This document shows positions 1 to 10,429 of a stretch of DNA of 64,000 bases, one piece after another. The first letter of the stretch is position 1; each line of letters begins with the position of its first letter. Made by a program: the position numbers and the translations under genes. Source of the stretch: Nelumbo lutea (lineage: Eukaryota; Streptophyta; Magnoliopsida; Proteales; Nelumbonaceae); assembly GCA_022828595.1 (NCBI GenBank), contig JAKGHH010000004.1, forward strand, positions 85,960,270-86,024,269, given 5' to 3'. Under the pieces are notes generated by a model. The model was not told the DNA's origin. It saw only the letters and a program-made list of their open reading frames with translations, and ran no database searches.

Positions 1-10
1 GTTTCAAGGT

Positions 11-1374
11 GTGTCAAGTCAAAAGTTAGTCTGTGAAGTCTGTCAATTATCAAAACAGTGTAGAACTGTGTACTCAACTTCTAGTAATGAAATTCAAGCA
101 CCTTTTGACTTAATGCATTCTGATGTTTGGGGTCCTTCTCCCATTGTTTCTGTGGATGGCTATCGATACTTCAGTTTTATTGACCACTATTCTCGATGCA
201 CATGGATCTACTTATTAAAGACACGAGATGAAATGCCGCGGGTAACCATGGCATTTTGCAAAATGATTGAAACACAATTTGGCAAGAAAATCAAGCAATT
301 CAGGTCAGATAATGTTGTTGAATATTTCGAAAGATCCTTAAACTTGTTTATGGAGGATGCGGGAATGATTCACCAGTCATCTTGTGCTAGTACCCCCCCC
401 CCCAACAGAATGGGGTTGTTGAGCGTAAGAATAGACAATTATTGGAGACTGCACGAGATTTATTATTTCAGCACAAGGTTCCAAAAGGCTATTGGTCTCA
501 GGCAATCCTCACTGCATCATATCTGATAAACCAAATGCCATCTAAGGTCTTGGGAATGAAGACTCCATTTTCGGTTCTTTGCCCTCATCTCCCTGTTTTT
601 TCTCTTCCACCGAGGGTCTTTGGGTGTATATGTTACATACATGTCAGGGATCCAAAGAAGACAAAACTGTATCCTCGAGCTACAAAGGGAATCTTCTTGC
701 GTTATTCTCCTACTCAGAAGGGATACAAGTGTTATGATCCAGTCACCAAGAAAAGATATGTCACAAAAGATGTGGTGTTCTTTGAGTCTCAATCCTACTT
801 TCAATCTTCCTCGGATCCTCTTCAGGGGGAGACTAGTAGGATGGAAGAGGACCCTCTGGTTGATTCTTCTATTCCCCATTTCTTTGTGCCCCTCTCTGCC
901 TCGGATCTTCCATCTTCTCCTCTTGATTCTCCTAGTTGTGGTATCCCAGGTGAATCTAGTGAGGCTCCCATTGGCCCAGCTACTACTAGTGGTGTGGAAA
1001 ATGTTACTAAAGGCTCCAACAGGCAGCAGAAAGATATCAGAGTTACCTACAATAGAAGGAAGAAGAGCCCTCCAACTCATGACAGCAACCAATTGGACTC
1101 GGATCAACTTGTCTCAGTAACTCAAGGTAATCCTATCAATTCCTCTTACTTGGATCTTCCAATTGCACTTCATAAATCTACTCGTTCTTGTACTATCAGA
1201 TACCCTATTGCGGATTTTGTGTCTTACTCACACTTGTCCCCTAGTTATTGTTCTTTTGTGTCTACTCTCTCTTTTGTGCATGTTCCTACTAGGTACTCTG
1301 AGGCTGTGTCTGACCCAAAGTGGAAAGAGGCTATGAATGAAAAAATGAAGGCCTTGATGAAAGCAGGGACTTGA
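11..1374 (+). pseudogene. copia integrase and pol linker, frameshifted
   Basis: The first 130 or so codons give the end of the GAG-pre-integrase domain and the integrase core, with first Asp in LMHSDVWGP and second Asp in FRSDN. An 11-C run at 393-403 breaks the frame. The next frame resumes at QQNGVVERKN, which carries the catalytic Glu region, then the integrase C-terminus (GYKCYDPVTKKRYVTKDVVF) and the Ser/Pro-rich linker before RT. A TGA at about 1372 stops the frame after KAGT. In this family integrase inserts the cDNA copy into chromosomes; this one cannot make the full protein. Confidence 0.88.
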
Positions 1375-2804
1375 GAACTAGTAGATCTACCGGAAGGGAA
1401 AGGTATTGTTGGATGCAAGTGGGTGTTCACCGTGAAACATAGGGAGGATGGGTCCATTGAAAGATACAAGGCTAGACTCGTGGCAAAGGGGTTTACTCAA
1501 AAGGAAGTAGTTGACTACAAAGAAACATTGCTCCCGTAGCAAAACTCAACACTATCAAAGTCCTACTCTCATTAGCTGCAAACTTCTCGTGGGAGCTTCA
1601 TCAGCTAGATGTGAAGAATGCTTTTTTAAATGGTGATCTACATGAGGAGGTATTCATGGATCCTCCACCGGGTTATGAATTTGGCAGAAAAGTGTGTAGA
1701 CTGAGAAAGGCACTATATGGCTTTAAATAGTCCCCTCGTGCCTGGTTTGAGAAGCTATGTGAAGCCATGAAGAAAGGTGGTTATACTCAAAGTGGGGCAG
1801 ATCATACTCTACTTATAAAGAAGAGGAATGGAAAACTTACTACTCTTATCGTCTATGTAGATGATATGGTAATTACTGGGGATGATAAGGAGGAAATCAA
1901 CAGACTGAAGGAGGTCCTAGCTGCTGAATTTGAAATCAAAGACCTGGGTCAACTGAGGTACTTCCTAGGGATTGAAGTTGCTAGATCCAAAGAGGGCATC
2001 TATATATGTCAACGGAAATACATCCTTGACCTTCTACAAGAGACAGGCATGTTGGGGTGCAGGCCAACAGATACTCCAATAGAACCGAATCATGGTCTAC
2101 AGAAGTCAGTGGGAGAGGACTACCCTGATAAGGAGAGATACCAGAAGTTAGTGGGGATGTTAATTTACTTGTCCCTCACTCGTCCCGACATTGCTTATGC
2201 CGTTCATGTTGTCAGCCAGTTTATGCACAATCCCAAAATTCCTCACATGAAGGTTGTAGATAGAATTCTCAGATATTTGAAGTCTTGCCCTGGGAAAGGG
2301 ATTTTGTTCAGAAAAAACAATAGAATTGAAGTTGAAGGATATACTGATGCAGATTGGGCTGGTTCTATGGGTGATAGAAAGTCGACTTCAGATTACTGCA
2401 CTTTTGTTGGGGGAAATCTAGTTACATGGAGAAGTAAAAAACAGAATGTTGTTGCAAGGTCTAGTGCAGAGGCAGAATATCGAGCTATGGCTCATGGTGT
2501 TGCGGAACTGTTGTGGCTTAAAATTCTTCTTGGTGAACTGGGAGTGAAGACTGAGTGTCCTCTCAAGTTGTACTGCGACAACAAGGCTTCTATCAACATT
2601 GCAAATAACCCAGTGCAACATGATAGAACAAAACATATTGAGATAGACCGCCATTTTGTTAGAGAAAGAATAGTCACAGGAGAACTCTGCATTCCTTACA
2701 CTCCCTCAGAGATGCAAATTGCAGATGTTTTAACTAAAGGGCTAACCACAGTGAAATTTTTGGACTTACTAGGCAAACTAAACATGATTGATATCCATGC
2801 TTAG
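1375..2804 (+). pseudogene. copia reverse transcriptase and RNase H, with stops
   Basis: The reading frame resumes with the start of the copia RT domain ([21 protein letters not shown] region). It is broken by a frameshift near 1525 and by TAG at about 1728 where family members have Gln (GFK*SPRAWF). From 1767 to 2804 the frame is open. It carries the YVDD catalytic motif, then RNase H (TDADWAG, SSAEAEYRA, KHIEIDRHF) and the usual C-terminal ADVLTKGL. CAG to TAG fits C-to-T decay, as expected of methylated repeats. The stop at 2802-2804 lies just before the purine tract. Confidence 0.9.
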
Positions 2805-2806
2805 CT

Positions 2807-2816
2807 TGAGGGGGAG
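2807..2816 (+). other. polypurine tract of the first copia element
   Basis: TTGAGGGGGAG directly precedes the LTR start TGTTGG. This is the usual primer site for plus-strand DNA synthesis in copia elements. Confidence 0.85.
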
Positions 2817-3088
2817 TGTTGGTTCGGCTGATATGTTGTTATTCTCTTGTCTGGGCTGGGTATTAGAGTCTCTAGTTAATGGGCCTTAGTAACTGGGCCT
2901 AATTGTATCTTGTGTTTTATTAGACTGGGTGTCCCATCACTAATCAAGGGCATCCTGGTCCTTTCATGTAAATTATGTATTGCTCTTATATTAGTGAACA
3001 GTGTCGGCTGATGAACAGTGCCCATTCGAACACATCAGACTCTCCTCTCTTCTTCTTCCTCTTCTTCTTCTTCTCAGCTCTCTCAACA
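2817..3088 (+). repeat. 3' LTR of the first copia element
   Basis: It begins TGTTGG next to the purine tract and can end at CAACA (3084-3088), giving a 272-bp LTR with TG...CA ends. Direct comparison with the 5' LTR is impossible because that LTR is outside the window, so the right end is inferred. A CTT-rich stretch lies at 3050-3075. Confidence 0.7.
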
Positions 3089-4260
3089 GGTTCAGTTCGG
3101 CAAACACATGATATGCTTCCAAATAGAAGGCACTGACTTTTGGGGGGATAGGAGCACACCATACTTCTTTCACATGAAAGGACACTCTATCAAGAATGGG
3201 TATTTTATTGCAAAAATTTCCACTCAAATGCACTTTCATACTGAACCCTCTACTATACACAAGTATCCTCGGATGCCAGCTATAGCTTGGAAGAAGGTCT
3301 AGACTATTCAAACTCCACCAAAAAAAAAAAACTTTATGTGGCGAGCTATCTCAAATGCTCTGGCAGTTCAATAACTATTGGCAAAGAAAGGACTCAGGAG
3401 TTCGTCTGTGTGTCCTAGATGTAGAGAGGAGGAATCGATAATCCATGTTCTACTCAAATGTAATTTTGCTAGGGCTATCTAGTTTGCTAGCAACCTAGCA
3501 GTGTGACCAGAGTTCGTCTGTTTGTTGACCTCTTAGCTCAGCAACATGGAATGTCAAATGTCCCACATTGGATTTAGGCTTTCTCAATTTTCTACTGGGA
3601 AATATGGAAGACTCACAATGGTTTGGTTTTCAATGGATCAATTACCACCCCAGAACAAGTAGTTTCGAAAAGTTTATCTTAGAGTTACGATCGACCATCC
3701 CTAGCCAATCAGTTCCTACATCTTTAACTACAAGTCTACAACTTCTGAGCAGCGACAAACTTGGACCCCTCCTCCCCTAGACTGGCTGAAGATAAAAGTG
3801 GATGCAAGTTTTTCACCTCGTAGCAACTATTCTGGCTTTGCTTGTATCATAAGAGGCTCAGCAGGTTGCATCTTGGCTCAAAGAATTTCAAAATGACTCT
3901 GTGCCTCGGTGAAGACGGCGGAAGCTATGGCTTTACAGTTGGGTTGTATGGAAGCTTCAATCTTTGGTCAAGTGAAGGTGATTTTTGAATCAGACTCGTT
4001 GGAAGTGGTGAATGATATTCGTGCCACTATCAACTCACCTTCATTGGTTTTCTTCTCCCCTTTAAATGCTTTCTTGTAGGATATTAAAGTCTTTGTAACC
4101 TCTTTTGAGGTCTTTCGATTTCAGTATGTTCAGAGATCATGCAATTCCTTGGCTGATTGTCTAGCCAAGCGTGCTCTGTGGGAGTTGGGGAATGAATCCT
4201 TCCCTGTTTTCCTTTTTGATGGCATTAATAAAAGCTCTCTTTAACTACCAAAAAAAAAAA
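3089..4260 (+). mobile_element. 5'-truncated L1-type LINE with RNase H tail and poly(A)
   Basis: Conceptual translation shows the RT-associated zinc-binding region, with Trp and Phe spacing and a CPRCREEESIIHVLLKC motif near 3410-3460. It then shows a plant RNase H domain (VDASFSPRSNYSG near 3800, AEAMALQLG, FESDSLEVV, ADCLAKRAL). The copy ends in an A-run at 4249-4260. Several stops are present. The endonuclease and most of the RT are absent, as expected from incomplete target-primed reverse transcription. It abuts the copia LTR. Confidence 0.8.
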
Positions 4261-4798
4261 GAAAGGATAAGGAAGAAAAGGCAGTTACTAGGGAAGAAAA
4301 GAAGGATTTACAAGTAAACAACCCTGACAGTTTGGGGGACCACACCTGATTATCACCCACAGAAACATCAAAGACCATGTTATCCAATATATTCAACAGT
4401 CTTGATACTGATGCAATTTCAAACTCTCTAAGGTTTCTCAATAACCCCAAATTCCATCCCACCCCAGAAGAAGGAACCCCCAATGAAATCAAACACAGGT
4501 TTCTCTTTAAGGCTTGAGAGAGCATACAAAGGGAACACATCTTTCAAGGGAAACTCCCCGACCCACACATCTTCCCAGAATCTAATCCTATTACCAAAAG
4601 ACAAATCATACCTAATATGCTCAAGAAATTGAGGGAGAATACCATGCACTGCTTCCCAAGGTGTTGCTTGATTAGCCCTTTGCAGAACACTAGCATCCTG
4701 TCCATTCCTTGAGAGCTCATTATTACTTGAAATCACTTTGTGCCACAACCTATCATTCTCCAAGGGAAAGCACCACAACCACTTACTAGCATCCCATC
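4261..4798 (-). mobile_element. LINE fragment, post-RT region, minus strand
   Basis: Read on the minus strand it encodes SKWLWCFPLENDRLWHKVIS, then FGNRIRFWEDVWVGEFPLKD and FPLYALS, the conserved segment between the RT and the zinc finger of plant L1 elements. Two frames are needed. Its 5' side on the minus strand stops exactly at the outer end of a copia LTR (4799). Other LINE sequence lies beyond that copia element at 9161. Confidence 0.75.
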
Positions 4799-5042
4799 TG
4801 TTTTCTTCTAGAAAGGAGAGAAGAAGAGAGAAAGGCTGTTTGGGAGCCAAAAACTTAGGTTGGCAACGCCTAGATCTCTATCTATAATAATGAGATTAAA
4901 ATAAAAGGCAGAAATTACATACTTGGCGGCACATCCTAATAAAAAACTATAAGAAAAGAAAGAAACCAACCGACAACATCCTAGAACTAACAGCAGAGAT
5001 GACTCTAACAGCAGAAATAACTCTCAAACTATTCTAACAACA
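4799..5042 (-). repeat. 3' LTR of the minus-strand copia element
   Basis: 244 bp, the partner of 8887-9160. It lacks about 24 bp of a purine-rich stretch and about 7 bp (near 4933) that the other LTR keeps. It is otherwise closely similar over its length, including the CAGCAGAGATGACTCTAACA segment. Confidence 0.88.
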
Positions 5043-5054
5043 CTCCCCCTCAAG
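5043..5054 (-). other. polypurine tract of the minus-strand copia element
   Basis: On the minus strand CTTGAGGGGGAG immediately precedes the LTR start TGTTGTTAGA. It is nearly identical to the tract of the copia element at 2807-2816. Confidence 0.85.
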
Positions 5055-5095
5055 TTGGGCTGAATATATCTATCATGCCCAACTGGTCACATAGC

Positions 5096-5880
5096 TTATT
5101 CTATCGCAAAGTATGGAAGTCCTTTTGTGAGAACATCAGCCAGCTGCTCCTTGGAGTTGACATACAGAATGCAGATTTCATCCTTTTCCAATTTCTCTCT
5201 TATAAAGTGCGTGTCCACTTCAATGTGCTTTGTCTTGTCGTGTAAGACAGGGTTAGTAGCAATGTTTATAGCTGCCTTATTATCACAATAGAGAGACATA
5301 TGGCTGCTAACAGGGAACCCAAGCTCCCATAGTAAATTCTTCAACCAAAGTGCTTCAATCACCCCATGTTCCATAGCCCTATACTCAGCTTCATCACTAC
5401 ACCTTGCAACTACATTTTGTTTTTTACTCCTCCATGTCACTAGATTTCCTCCCACAAATGTGTAGTACACACTCGTAGATTTCTTATCATCCACAACACC
5501 TACCCAATCGACATCTGTATAGACTTCTACTTTCAAATGGTTGTGCTTATTGAATAGCAAACCAGTTCCTGGATAATTTTTTTAAGTACCTAAGAATTCT
5601 TTCTACAACCTCCATATGTGATGTCTTAGGGGAATGCATGAATTGACTTAGAACTCCAACTGGATAAGCTATGACCAGACATGTAATAGACAAGTAAAGC
5701 AATCTTCCAACTAGTCTTTGAAATTGTTTCACATCTTTCAAAGGTTCACCATCACAATCACCCAATTTATGATCAACATCCATAGGGGGTTTCCGCTGGA
5801 TTTGCACCCAGCTTGCTTGTATCTTGTACAGATCTAGAATGTACTTCCTCTGAGAGATGAAAATACCCCATTTGAGCGGA
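5096..5880 (-). pseudogene. copia RNase H and RT C-terminal part, frameshifted
   Basis: The minus strand from 5560 to 5096 encodes the RNase H (VEVYTDVDWVG, SDEAEYRAM, KHIEVDTHFIRE, ADVLTKGLP). An overlapping frame from 5807 to 5547 encodes the preceding RT-connection region (RLVGRLLYLS, SQFMHSPKTSHMEVVERILRYLK). A one-base shift near 5550 separates them. Compared with the copia at the left edge the order and spacing are normal here. This would be the enzyme removing RNA from RNA-DNA hybrids; the copy is dead. Confidence 0.87.
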
Positions 5881-6054
5881 CAATCTCAACCCCAAAAAAT
5901 TACTTTAGAGGACCCAGATCCTTCACCTCAAATTGGGAAGCCAAGAACTCCTTCTGAACTGCCATATGAAACTTATTGAACCATGCTCTAGGAGATTGTT
6001 TTAGGCCATAGAGAGATTTTCGCAATCAAGATTTGCACCCAATGATAACAGAAT

Positions 6055-6140
6055 CTGAATTGAATTCATCTTTTTTTTTTTTTCAGCAACAACATCAAAT
6101 TTTATTACTTAGAATAAGAAACTGAATTGAATTCATCTTT
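6055..6140 (-). mobile_element. Tiny retroposed insert with 19-bp target duplication
   Basis: The 19-mer CTGAATTGAATTCATCTTT occurs at 6055-6073 and again at 6122-6140. Between the two copies are 48 bp (6074-6121) that begin with a T-run, a poly(A) tail on the minus strand, followed by a short LINE- or SINE-like 3' tail. A long target duplication plus poly(A) is the signature of L1-machinery retroposition. The insert sits in the RT region of the minus-strand copia element. Confidence 0.8.
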
Positions 6141-6342
6141 GTACTAGGTCAAATGTCTCATCATAATCAATACTATAAACCTGAGTGCACCCTTTTTCTA
6201 CCAGCCTTGCTTTGTATCTTTCTACTATTTCATCCGCCTTATGTTTCATTGTAATACCCATTTACACCCCATTGTCACATATGGACAAGAATGATACATC
6301 TGCAAGCCTCACTTTATCTCTCCCAAACAAAAGGCTGCAAGA

Positions 6343-7400
6343 CTAGAAGAGATTTGGCTTACTGGTCATATGGTTAAAGGACCCTGAGCCAATAATCCAG
6401 GGGGAATCAATGGCAATGGAAACATGGAAGACAAAGGCCACATTACTTGATGTAGACACAAATGAAGTAAAAGGGGTACCAGTAACTAAGTAGTCCATCT
6501 GACATAAAGCCCTACCATATGATTCCAAATGATTACAGAAGGAGTTAATGATATCCTCATTGGGGTCAAAACCTGTGGAATGTTCCCATGTAGCACCAGT
6601 AGACACTCCCGCAGACTAAGAATCTTGAGCTTCCATATTTATTGCAATGTACTTCTTCTAACCTTGCATCTTACCTTGCACTTCCTTTTTTATAGCCCAC
6701 TTTGGTTTCCCAAAAAGCTCCCAACATGTGTCACGAGTATGTCTTGCACGCCAACAATGAGTACACCACAACTTGTCCTTTCCATCAACTTTCTTGGCAT
6801 CACTCTTCTTTCCCACATTAGTACCACCTGCTGCAGCTAAAGATACCTACTACTCCCCCTCACTTGTAACCATTACATTCCGTCTACTTTCCTCAAACTG
6901 GACCAAGGCATACACCTCTTGAACTGAAGGCAACTCACAACTTCCCAAAATCCAAACTCTTAGAGGCTCATACACTTGGTTCAATCCCAACAAGAAAGCA
7001 AAGACCCGCTGCTAAGAGACCAACTTCTTATAAGCTTTGGCATCATCATTGTGCTTCCATTCTATAGTCTGATAGTAATCCAGCTCCTTCCAAACAGAGG
7101 TAAGGGTTGAATAATATGTTGTCAAACTACGATCACCTTATTTACAGGTTGAGGACTCAGCCTGTAACTAATAAATCTTAGCATAGTGTCTTTGCTCAAA
7201 GTAGGTTGTTCTAGTTTGTTCCCATATCTCACTTGTAGTCTCTGCCCATATAAAATTCTTCTTTACATCTGGTTCCATGGCTACAAGAAGCCAAGACATC
7301 ACCATACTATTCTCCTTGTCCCACTTTTAGGTTCATTCACTCTCCCATTTTTGTATCCAGCTTTTCCCCTAGATGTAACATACAGTTTCACACCTTTGGC
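6343..7400 (-). pseudogene. copia gag, zinc knuckle and protease remnant
   Basis: On the minus strand the gag body (LLGLNQVYEPLR, VQEVYALVQFEESRR) is followed near 6730-6780 by a retroviral-type zinc knuckle, CTHCWRARHTRDTC, with C-X2-C-X4-H-X4-C spacing. Then comes the protease active-site neighbourhood PWIIGSGSFNHMTS near 6350-6400. The catalytic Asp of the usual DSG motif is replaced by Gly, so the protease would be inactive. Gag continues on the far side of the MITE at 7407-8265. Confidence 0.78.
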
Positions 7401-7406
7401 CCACTC

Positions 7407-8265
7407 CATAGTTGTCAAAGCGACGCCTAGGCGACAAGGTGCCCTTGGAGGCTCGCCTCGCCCAATCACCAAGTAGTTTTGTGCACTATGTTATAAAATA
7501 CTTTTATATTTTAAATTTTTTGGCATTATTAAACTAGAATACTCATTTTATGTGTTTATGTACTAATTTCATTTTATTATTTTCTTATTTTTTAGGGTTT
7601 AATCAACAGAAACATTGCTAACTGCTGTATTGAACCATAACCCATGGTTCAAAGTATCGATACACCTCTATGTATCAGCAGAGGTGTATCAGTACTTAAA
7701 ACGATACTCCCCCTATTTTTATTTCTTTGGTTTTCAATTTCATTTTTAAATATATATATTATTTCAAAAAATGGGTTCCCGAAAACACCTGTAAACATGT
7801 GTATTGGGGCGCCAAAGATACAATACAATACACCCGATACGGGGCATATTGTATTGAAGTTTTGATCCTTGATTGAATCCTCAAAGATTTCAGAATCTGA
7901 ACCAATAAGCAAGGGAAGAACTTAAAATTTTGTCTAATCAACACATTTTCTTCTTACATATCTTCTTCTTCCACCTTTTCTTTCTTCTTTTCCTATAACA
8001 AAAGTAGGGGTTCGGCCCCTATATTTTTTGAATTTTCTTTCCTTTGTTCTTTTTCTCATAAAATGTTGATTTTCTAAAAACATGAAATTTATACTTCTCT
8101 TATGAAAATTATGGATAACTATTAAGGAAAGATGGTTATGGAACCTAGGGAACTACCCTAGGATATATGGTTTTACTTAGAAAAAAAATCCATTGCCTAG
8201 GCGACTAGGCGACAAGGCGGCGGCCCCCTGTCGCCTAGCCTCACCTTGGTGCCTTAAAAACTATG
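7407..8265. mobile_element. hAT-type MITE inserted in copia gag
   Basis: Ends are CATAGTTGTCAAAG on the left and the inverted equivalent of CATAGTTTTTAAGG on the right. Both are followed inward by GC-rich CCTAGGCGAC/AAGGCG subterminal repeats. Flanking 8-mers GCCCACTC (7399-7406) and CCCCACTC (8266-8273) match at 7 of 8, an hAT-sized target duplication. There is no transposase. The interior is AT-rich and contains a further nested element at 7637-7871. Confidence 0.8.
7637..7871. mobile_element. Nested hAT-like MITE inside the 7407-8265 MITE
   Basis: The left end contains CATGGTTCAAAGTATCG and the right end, inverted, reads CAAGGATCAAAAC. The flanks ATTGAACC (7629-7636) and ATTGAATC (7872-7879) match at 7 of 8. 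With those flanks the element starts six bases outside the apparent terminal repeat, so the exact left end is uncertain. Confidence 0.6.
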
Positions 8266-8874
8266 CCCCACTCTAGATAGTTCAGACCATTCAAAGGGGT
8301 AATTGGCATCGGGAAAAACATATTCTCAGCACCCATACCAACTGTACCACAGGTTGATGTAACCCCAAATGAAGCTGAATTATCAGTTGCCATATTAAGC
8401 AGGTTCTACAACTCAAAAAGAACCACTGATGCACACAGAAATATGTCTCCACCCTATTTCTACCACCCAAAATACAAGTAGGGCACAAAACACACACCAA
8501 TCTGCCCCCTAGAATGGAACACCATTGCTGAGACACCACTACCAGCAACTAACAGATCCAAAAATTCAATCTCCAATCATCATTAGGCCACACAAGACAT
8601 AGACCAAAAAAAGACAGCACATACATGTCATAAGGGAGCCATACAGCCCCTGTACAAAGGTAAACATAACAAAAATACAGCCTTCACAGTATTGGCTGTC
8701 ACCAACTAGGGTTTCCTTGGTGTTACAACCAAGGAAGAACCTGGAGAAAACACAATCAGATTGTTCTGATCAGTCCAATTGGGTTCTTTCACTTCATAAT
8801 TCAAGAAATCAGAGATCTGGATGAGAGGAGATGTGATTCTGAGAAAAACAAATCCTCCTATAGCCCAGGAATAT
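8266..8874 (-). pseudogene. N-terminal gag remnant and leader of the minus-strand copia
   Basis: The sequence between the MITE and the PBS belongs to the 5' leader and gag start of the copia element. No long frame survives and no motif can be named. It is assigned by position. Confidence 0.55.
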
Positions 8875-8886
8875 GCTCTAATACCA
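8875..8886 (-). other. primer binding site of the minus-strand copia
   Basis: The minus strand reads TGGTATTAGAGC directly after the 5' LTR. It differs by one base from TGGTATCAGAGC, the complement of the initiator-Met tRNA 3' end used by most plant copia elements. Confidence 0.85.
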
Positions 8887-9160
8887 TGTTTTCTTCTAGA
8901 AAGGAGAGAATAACACGAGAAGAAGAGAGAAGGAGAAGAGAGAAAGGCTGTTTGGGAGTCAAAACTCAGGCTGGCAGCACCTAGCTCTCTATTTATAATA
9001 ATGAGAAAAAAATATAAGGCAGAAATTACATACTTGCCCCTGGTGGCACACCCTAATAAAAAACAATAAGAAAAAGCAAGAAACAAGCTGACAGCATCCT
9101 AGAACTAACAGCAGAGATGACTCTAACAGCACAAACAACTCTCAAACTACTCTAACAACA
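8887..9160 (-). repeat. 5' LTR of the minus-strand copia element
   Basis: 274 bp with TGTT...AACA ends. It aligns with 4799-5042 and is longer because of a purine-rich segment near 8908-8935 and a CCCCTGGT segment near 9038. Confidence 0.88.
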
Positions 9161-9400
9161 CCATTCCAAAATGCAATTCATTCCATTCTTTGATTTTTGT
9201 TTTCAGCCCTTGTAACTTCCTATGGAATCTCTCATTCCTTTCTGGTGTACTCTAGGCCTTTCCTCTTCCCACCACTCTTTTATTTTTTGAATAAAGCTCA
9301 AATGGCCTACTACATGTTTTCAAATCTGAATGGAGTTAGACCCAGCCTCTTAGATCTTGTATACTGCAATCGGCCAATGGTCTGAAGTTACTCTAGGTAG
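9161..9400 (-). mobile_element. LINE fragment, region before the RT, minus strand
   Basis: On the minus strand it encodes IQKIKEWWEEERP, then after a frame change KLQGLKTKIKEWNELHFGM. This is the stretch between endonuclease and RT in plant L1 elements. The copia element separates it from the post-RT LINE fragment at 4261-4798, so the LINE had already lost its RT, or two LINE pieces were already adjacent, before or when copia inserted. Confidence 0.65.
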
Positions 9401-9683
9401 TGCCTTCGATACTAGTCCACCTCAATGCTTAACAGGTGATGGATTTTTTTTAATAAAAATCATGAATCCTAAGGAAATTCCCTAGGTTTAATAGCATCCA
9501 GCAACCATCTTTTACTAGTAATTATCTACAATCTTCACAAAAATGATTAACTTCATATTAGCCATAGAAAATCAGCATATTATTGAGAAGAAAAGGAAGA
9601 AAAAAAGAAAACTGAGAAAATTGAGCAGAAGAAAAGAAAGGGTGAAAGAATAAGAATGTGTAGATTGGACAAAATTTTTAAGC

Positions 9684-10400
9684 TTTTTTTTTTTTTTGAG
9701 CAAAGGTAAAATATAATTGTATTGATGTAAAAGGTCCTTTGTACAATGAGAAGCTATACACACCAAAACAGAAGGACCTCAAAAAAAGGCCATCCTCGAA
9801 AAATTACAATCAGAAGTAACCTTGAAATTCAGTATGTATAAACCAACTTCTAACACAACCTAAAGCCGAATTGATGACTTCAGCTTCAGTAGAGGTTTTA
9901 AGATCAAAGACCCTGCTGTTCCTTTCTGTCCAAACCACCCACAGAATTGCTAAGGGAATAGAAGACCATCAAATCTTTCTTTTCTTAGCCATCCCTCGGA
10001 TCTGCCAAGCCTCCAGGCAGGCTTTAACTCAATCTGGCATACACCAGCTTAACCTCAGACTACTTAAGAAGTGGCTCCAGATCTGCGAAGCAAAGTTGCA
10101 ATATAAAAACAGATGGTTTACTGATTCTGTATCCCCACAACAGAAGCTACGCCTCAGGTCACTGCAGTTAAAACCTTTTCTAACCAACATCTCTTTGGTG
10201 AGACATTTCTCTAACGCTGCACCCCATACAAAAAACTTTACTTTAGAGGGAGCCACTGTTCCCCAAATGGCCCGGCATTGTAGAGGGTTTCAAAACCTCC
10301 CCTTAACTGAAAACTTCCCATTTCTGTTCCCTTTCCACACTAGAGAATCCTCGGATTGCAGGTTTTGAAGTCTCTGAGGGTTCACGACAGAATACACCAA
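9684..10400 (-). mobile_element. 5'-truncated LINE without RNase H, minus strand
   Basis: A T-run at 9684-9697 is its poly(A) tail. Moving upstream on the minus strand the translation shows the C-terminal WVVWTERNSRVF motif near 9890-9930. It then shows the zinc-binding domain (KVKFFVWGAALEKCLTKEML, then CCGDTESVNHLFLYC) at 10029-10256 and VWKGNRNGKFSVKG at about 10340. Unlike the element at 3089-4260 it has no RNase H tail, so two LINE lineages are represented. Confidence 0.82.
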
Positions 10401-10429
10401 CATGGTGTTGATTGAATCCTAATAAATAT

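Larger units (their letters stand above)
1..3088 (+). mobile_element. Ty1/copia LTR retrotransposon, cut by the left window edge
   Basis: The sequence encodes, in order, the end of the GAG-pre-integrase region (CEVCQLSKQ), integrase, reverse transcriptase and RNase H. It then shows a purine tract at 2807-2816 and a 3' LTR. The order integrase before RT defines Ty1/copia. The 5' LTR, gag and protease lie outside the window. At least two frameshifts (near 393-403 and near 1525) and two in-frame stops (about 1372 and 1728) make this copy inactive. A LINE 3' fragment directly follows it. Confidence 0.93.
4799..9160 (-). mobile_element. Complete but decayed Ty1/copia element, minus strand
   Basis: LTRs lie at 4799-5042 (3' LTR for the element) and 8887-9160 (5' LTR). 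Both read TGTT...AACA on the minus strand. Flanking 5-mers CCATC (4794-4798) and CCATT (9161-9165) form a degenerate target duplication. The PBS is at 8875-8886 and the PPT at 5043-5054. Minus-strand order is gag, zinc knuckle, protease, RT, RNase H. I could not see integrase, and the interval between protease and RT is too short, so integrase and part of RT are deleted. Small insertions interrupt it at 6074-6121 and 7407-8265. Confidence 0.9.

Noticed and set aside
393..403. Programmed frameshift at the C-run in the copia integrase
   Set aside because: The run lies inside the integrase core, no such site is known for copia, and other shifts and stops in the copy show ordinary decay.
4428..4850. 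One continuous gene beginning MAPKQPFSLLL
   Set aside because: The start of that frame lies in the copia LTR and the rest is LINE; the frame is accidental across the insertion boundary.
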